From Bryobacterales bacterium KBS 96 (GTDB lineage: Bacteria > Acidobacteriota > Terriglobia > Bryobacterales > Bryobacteraceae): 64,000 nucleotides of DNA. Within the stretch, counting starts at the first letter, position 1, and every line of letters begins with the position of its first letter. Position numbers and translations under genes: made by a program. The stretch lies in the NCBI GenBank assembly GCA_000381625.1, contig KB906767.1:6595672-6659671 (forward strand), read 5' to 3'. Positions 59,871-64,000 of the stretch are shown one piece after another. A model generated the notes under the pieces. That model saw nothing but the letters and a program-made list of their open reading frames with translations. It ran no database searches and was not told the origin of the DNA.

Positions 59871-62800
59871 ATGACGCGTTTCCATTTGTGGGTGGTGGTG
59901 ATGCTGTGTGCAAGCAGCGTTTTGAGGGGGCAAGCGGTAAACGGATCGTTAATAGGAACAATTACGGATACTTCCGGCGCCGGCGTGCCCGGCGCACAAG
60001 TGACGCTCACCGAAGCAAATACGGGTGTCGAGCGCGCCGCAACGACGGCATCTTCCGGCAATTACAGCTTTCCTAGCTTGCAGCCCGGAAGCTATACAGT
60101 CTCCGTTGAACAACAAGGATTCCAGAAGGCTGCCCGCGAAAAGGTTGATGTCACCGTCAATAGCACCGTCCGCGTCGATCTTACGCTTCAGCCAGGCAGC
60201 GTGAATGAAACGATTACGGTCACCGCGGCGACACCACCGCTGAAAACGGATCGTGCCGATACCGGGCGCACGATTGAGAGTCGAACTTTGGAAGACTTGC
60301 CGGTCGGCGCCCAACGCCAATTTCAAACCCTGACGAATCTGGTGCCCGGCACGACCCGCGCCTTTCGGCCGCATTCGCAATTCTTCAATCCACAGAACGC
60401 CTTGTCTACCCAGGTGAATGGCCAGAGCCGCCTGGCCAACAACCTCCAGTTCGAAGGCGTGGATGACAATACGCGGACCGGCCTTCTGCAAGTCATGATT
60501 CCGCCGATTGAGGCGTTGCAAACCGTCGACGTCTCCACCAGTAATTTTGATGCCGAATTGGGACGGGCTACCGGCGCCGTGACGAATATTGTCCTCAAAT
60601 CCGGAACCAATGAGTTCCACGGTCAGGCCTACTGGTACAACCGCGTCAGCGCATTATCGGCCCGGAACTTCTTCGATCCTGTCCGGAGCCATTTTGTGTA
60701 TAACTACGTTGGCGGCCAAGCCGGCGGACCGATTGTCAAAAATAAGCTTTTTTTCTTTGTCGATTACCTGCGGCAAATGGACCACCGCTACAACGTGGAC
60801 CGGTACACCTTGCCACTGGCGCCGTTCCGCGGCGGAGATTTCAGCGCGTCTCCCACCACAATCTACGACCCCACTACGGGTAATCGGGATGGAACGGGGC
60901 GCGCTCCTTTTTCGGATAACATTATTCCGGCGAATAGAATTCAAACGATCCCTCAAAAAATTATGGGGTTCGTTCCTCTTCCCAATTTACCTGTCAGCAA
61001 CAACAATCCAACTAACGACTACTACGAGCTGATCCCATTTGTACGCAATACCAACCAGTATGACGTGAAGGGCGACTACAATCCCAATGAGCGGGAACAT
61101 ATCTCGGTACGTTATAGCTATGAGAATCCCGAGACGACCGATGGATCGTCATTCGGACTGGCCGGCGGACCGCATAATGGCGGGTTTCAAGGTACGGGAA
61201 GGCAAGGGACGCATGATGGCGCGATCAATTGGGACCATGTGTTCAGCCCGACGTTCGTTATGCAGATGCGAGCCGGCGTAAGCCGATACCGTAACGATGC
61301 GCAGCAGTTCGATTACGGGACAAACGCCTCCGAAGAACTGGGAGTGCCGGGAGTGAATACGCAACCATTTACCAGTGGCCTCGTGGGAATTCAGGTTGAT
61401 GACTACTCGAACCCCCTTGTCGGGTACTCGCCGAGTCTCCCGTGGATTCGCGCCGAGACTAATATCGATGTCGTCGATAACTTCAGTAAGACCTTCAGTA
61501 AGCACACTTTGAAATTCGGCGCGGACTTGCGGCGCATTCGAGACGATTTACTGCAGACTGAAACTTTCGGAGCTCGCGGTCTCGTCAAGTATGGCGAAAA
61601 CCAGACGTCACTCAAGACGGAAGGCGCGACGGAGCCTTCGAGCTATGCGAATTCCTTTGCAAGTTTTCTGCTCGACGCCCCTTACAATTCCGGGCGAGAT
61701 CTGCCGATTATCTTCCCGGCATACCGGGCTTATCAATTTTTCACTTACGTCAACGACCAATGGCTGGTGACGCCTAAACTTACGTTGAACCTGGGTCTGC
61801 GTTGGGAGCTGTATCCTTCGGCTACGCCCGCTCACACCGCGGGGTTTTCGAATTACGATCCCGCAACCAATAGCCTGGTTATCGCGGGCGTGGGTGGGAA
61901 CCCGCTAAATCTCGGCCGGGAAACTCACTACAACGACTTCGCGCCGCGATTTGGACTGGCGTATCGCGTGACGGAGAAGACTGTCGTGCGGGGAGGATTT
62001 GGCATTAGTTATTCGCCCTTCCCTGACGATTCGTACGCCTATAATTTCCCCGTCAAACAAAACAATTCGTACACTAACGATGGCGGCTATGGAATTGCCA
62101 CTTTACCGGGCGGCGCAAACGTAACTCTGGCACAAGGTTTTCCGGCGCCCACACTCGTCTCGATTCCCGATAACGGAATCATTCCCAACGCCGATATTAA
62201 CCAACTGTATTTTGTTGTGAATAAGCATTTCAGGCAACCTTATGTGGAATCGTGGAATCTGGCCGTCCAACAGGCGCTGCCTGGCAACTTCGCGCTCGAT
62301 GTCGCCTATGTGGCGAATCATGGTGTTGCGCAGCCTTGCAGATGTAACATTAATGCCGCGACTGTGGTTGGCCTCGGCAATGCCGGGCAGCCGGCATTTG
62401 CTCAGTTCGGGCGGACGGCCGAAACCGACTTTCTCTTTCAGGGTTTCAGCTCCAGTTACAATTCGCTCCAGGTAAAACTTGACCGGCGTTTTTCAAATGG
62501 CCTGGGGATTACGACAGCATTTACTTGGGGCAAGGCGCTCGGCTATCAGGATGAAGATGGAGGCTTGGCCTTCTACGTAAATGGGCAGGTCCCCAGAAAT
62601 TGGAAACGATTGGATTTTGATCGAAAGTTCAATTTCATTCAGTCCTATATTTATGAGCTGCCATTCGGAAAGGGTAAGAAGTTCTTGACTCATGGCGTGG
62701 GTGGGGCGATCTTGGGTGGCTGGCAACTCAACGGCATCTTGTCTATTCTGAGCGGAACGCCGTTGAATACAGACGGCATTGGTTTCGTAGGCAACGATGG

Positions 62801-63203
62801 CGTACTAGCCGCGCCGGGCAATGCCAATACGTTGAATTTCTTCGGTGGCTCGATTCCCACGCCGAAAGGCAATCCAAAAGACGGACAGCCCTGGTTTACG
62901 CCGAACGTCTGTAGTGCGGCAGTAACCACGGATTGCTTTGCCCAGCCTGGCAATCTCCAGTTTGGTAACCTTGGCCCAAATGTCATCAGTGGTCCGGGAT
63001 CATGGTCTCTTGACGCCTCCATCTTTCGGACGTTCGCCTTCACGGAGCGCTTCCATCTCCAGATTCGTGGTGAAGCCTTCAGCGTGATGAATACGCCGAC
63101 CTGGGACAACCCGGATACAAACATTGGGAACCAGACGTTCGGCTATATCACCAGCGCGGAAGGCAATCGAACCATACAGTTGGGCGCAAAAGTATTCTTC
63201 TGA
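59871..63203 (+). CDS. TonB-dependent-receptor-like outer-membrane protein with carboxypeptidase-regulatory domain
   Basis: 1,110 residues. A signal peptide (MTRFHLWVVVMLCASSVLRG) is followed at about 24-110 by a CarboxypepD-regulatory (Cna B-like) domain: GSLIGTITDTSGAGVPGAQV, TTASSGNYSFPSLQPGSYTV. A plug-like part follows (LEDLPVGAQRQFQTLTNLVP, VDVSTSNFDAELGRATGAV, GTNEFHGQAYWYNR). The remaining 800 residues are a beta-barrel rich in aromatic strand motifs (LTLNLGLRWELYPSA, DFAPRFGLAYRVTEKTVVRGGFG) and end in IQLGAKVFF, a C-terminal Phe as expected for BAM insertion. Many such receptors in this phylum are thought to import glycans. Position after the LacI gene and the shared site suggest sugar-regulated uptake. 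Confidence 0.92.
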   Translation: MTRFHLWVVVMLCASSVLRGQAVNGSLIGTITDTSGAGVPGAQVTLTEANTGVERAATTASSGNYSFPSLQPGSYTVSVEQQGFQKAAREKVDVTVNSTVRVDLTLQPGSVNETITVTAATPPLKTDRADTGRTIESRTLEDLPVGAQRQFQTLTNLVPGTTRAFRPHSQFFNPQNALSTQVNGQSRLANNLQFEGVDDNTRTGLLQVMIPPIEALQTVDVSTSNFDAELGRATGAVTNIVLKSGTNEFHGQAYWYNRVSALSARNFFDPVRSHFVYNYVGGQAGGPIVKNKLFFFVDYLRQMDHRYNVDRYTLPLAPFRGGDFSASPTTIYDPTTGNRDGTGRAPFSDNIIPANRIQTIPQKIMGFVPLPNLPVSNNNPTNDYYELIPFVRNTNQYDVKGDYNPNEREHISVRYSYENPETTDGSSFGLAGGPHNGGFQGTGRQGTHDGAINWDHVFSPTFVMQMRAGVSRYRNDAQQFDYGTNASEELGVPGVNTQPFTSGLVGIQVDDYSNPLVGYSPSLPWIRAETNIDVVDNFSKTFSKHTLKFGADLRRIRDDLLQTETFGARGLVKYGENQTSLKTEGATEPSSYANSFASFLLDAPYNSGRDLPIIFPAYRAYQFFTYVNDQWLVTPKLTLNLGLRWELYPSATPAHTAGFSNYDPATNSLVIAGVGGNPLNLGRETHYNDFAPRFGLAYRVTEKTVVRGGFGISYSPFPDDSYAYNFPVKQNNSYTNDGGYGIATLPGGANVTLAQGFPAPTLVSIPDNGIIPNADINQLYFVVNKHFRQPYVESWNLAVQQALPGNFALDVAYVANHGVAQPCRCNINAATVVGLGNAGQPAFAQFGRTAETDFLFQGFSSSYNSLQVKLDRRFSNGLGITTAFTWGKALGYQDEDGGLAFYVNGQVPRNWKRLDFDRKFNFIQSYIYELPFGKGKKFLTHGVGGAILGGWQLNGILSILSGTPLNTDGIGFVGNDGVLAAPGNANTLNFFGGSIPTPKGNPKDGQPWFTPNVCSAAVTTDCFAQPGNLQFGNLGPNVISGPGSWSLDASIFRTFAFTERFHLQIRGEAFSVMNTPTWDNPDTNIGNQTFGYITSAEGNRTIQLGAKVFF

Positions 63204-63255
63204 TACGCGGGAACGGTCTCGCTGGAACAATTGCAAGATTTGGCACGTTAAGAAG

Positions 63256-63868
63256 TTGTCCGGCGTGTTACCGCACGAGGCGTGGGTGCTTCCGAAGCGG
63301 GACAAATGGACCGAGCGCTTTCATGGGTATCGCACGCTGGGCTACACGGTCGCTGCGCAAGCGCCAAATGGGCTGATCTATCTGATCACAAGCGAACCAT
63401 CCATCTCAACAATTCGAAATGAATGAGAAGTGGATTCTATCCGATTCCGATGCTTCCGCCACGGCAGCATTGGGAGCCAACGCCAAATCGATAGCGGGCT
63501 CGCAGAACTACTCGAATGGACGGACACAGGCCAAGTGGTCGGGGAAGATCGACAGTGACGGACGCTATGTGTTGGACGGCCAGGAAACATGGTTCTATCC
63601 GAGCGGTAAAAAGGAGTACCAGGTAGAGTATCGCGATGGGCACAAAGTCGGCTCCGAGATTCAGTGAGCCGAAGATGGAACTAAGATTTCGGAATGGGAA
63701 CACCGCGGCGATGGAGTGAGCACCTGGACCGAATATTGGCCGAAGGGACAAAAGAAACACGAATCAGAGTGGAAAGATGGCCGGTGCACCGGCGAAGCAC
63801 AAGCTTGGGCGGCTTCCGGGAAACCGGCCGGTAAGTGGCTATTCGAAGACGGCCATCTGCAACGCTGA
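63256..63868 (+). pseudogene. Decayed gene: sialidase/BNR-like tail joined to MORN-like repeats, frameshifted and stop-interrupted
   Basis: In one frame the DNA reads LSGVLPHEAWVLPKRDKWTE and GYTVAAQAPNGLIYLITS. Near 63391-63395 the meaningful frame shifts by one base and continues NHPSQQFEMNEKWILSDSDA, then MORN/YwqK-like units such as GQETWFYPSGKKEYQVEYRDG. An in-frame TGA at 63665 interrupts it, after which the same frame runs on with WTEYWPKGQKKHESEWKDG and WLFEDGHLQR to a TGA at 63866. A 5' part is missing, since the receptor gene ends just upstream. The segment from the ATG at 63419 to 63667 could in principle be translated alone (82 residues), but the continuity on both sides favours a broken gene. 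Confidence 0.7.
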
Positions 63869-63912
63869 TTTCTCATCCCTTAAGGCAGGGCTCGTCCGCT
63901 GTCCGGAAGTTT

Positions 63913-64000
63913 TCATCGCTCAGTCTCGCGGCTTGGGTCATTAGGTAATTCCGTTCCGGAATGCTCGTAGTTCGACCAGCCGCAGTCCGGTAATGTGCAA
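63913..64000 (-). CDS. Possible C-terminal end of a minus-strand gene entering from outside
   Basis: Read from the window edge on the minus strand, one frame gives CTLPDCGWSNYEHSGTELPN and DPSRETER before a TGA at 63915-63913. The composition is protein-like, but no domain is recognised and 28 codons are too few to decide. The 45 bases between it and the pseudogene hold nothing recognisable. Confidence 0.2.
   Translation of the reverse strand, partial: CTLPDCGWSNYEHSGTELPNDPSRETER

Overview
The window looks like a stretch of chromosome from an Acidobacteriota bacterium, probably of the Solibacter/Bryobacter type. This is inferred from gene content, not from a marker gene. The signs are two very large MacB-like permeases without an ATPase gene beside them, a 1,110-residue TonB-receptor-like protein with an N-terminal carboxypeptidase-regulatory domain, many twin-arginine-exported oxidoreductases and sugar enzymes, several PQQ beta-propeller proteins, and families of short GC-rich intergenic repeats. 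No rRNA, tRNA, CRISPR array, transposase or phage gene was seen. Coding density is high and both strands are used.

Layout. 1-4125: the 5' part of a BamA/TamA-like outer-membrane gene, an HNH nuclease and an alpha-oxoamine synthase. 4348-10050: a tightly overlapping trehalose operon (otsA, otsB, treS-maltokinase fusion). 10314-13698: an acyl-CoA dehydrogenase, meaB, methylmalonyl-CoA epimerase and MTA phosphorylase, i.e. propionyl/methylmalonyl-CoA metabolism plus MTA salvage. 13829-19824: a GT9 glycosyltransferase, an exported protein of unknown function, a PAS-PAS hybrid histidine kinase, and facing it a Clp-type AAA+ ATPase fused to a response-regulator receiver domain. 20226-23431: polA overlapped by a lipoprotein cyclophilin. 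23580-28821: a Tat-exported phospholipase C, then a di-heme cytochrome c and a PQQ dehydrogenase. 28895-32683: a large permease and an acyltransferase. 32908-39947: a LysR regulator divergent from gltBD, with a clear sigma70-type promoter and an operator-like dyad between them.

40381-52673 is the accessory-looking part. It holds a GH29 fucosidase-like protein, an isochorismatase-like hydrolase and a run of co-directional genes: an M14 carboxypeptidase, a Tat-exported TIM-barrel isomerase, a Tat-exported enolase-superfamily protein, a cytochrome c-PQQ dehydrogenase fusion, a D-2-hydroxyacid dehydrogenase, a Tat-exported aldo/keto reductase and another PQQ-propeller protein. This reads as an envelope-located oxidative pathway for a sugar or sugar acid; the substrate cannot be read from sequence. 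52708-55458 is a second large permease with a perfect 12-bp inverted repeat over its start codon. 55820-63203 is a small catabolic locus (D-2-hydroxyacid dehydrogenase, RraA-like protein, sugar isomerase) divergent from a LacI regulator and an outer-membrane receptor; the last two share a candidate operator. The window ends in a decayed gene carrying one frameshift and one in-frame stop.

Most notable: the AAA+/receiver fusion; a maltokinase domain lacking its usual HGDxH loop; the same two-cytochrome plus PQQ-dehydrogenase architecture present once as two genes and once as a single fused gene; the start-codon hairpin; the shared LacI-type site with a predicted leaderless receptor mRNA; and several dispersed intergenic repeat families.
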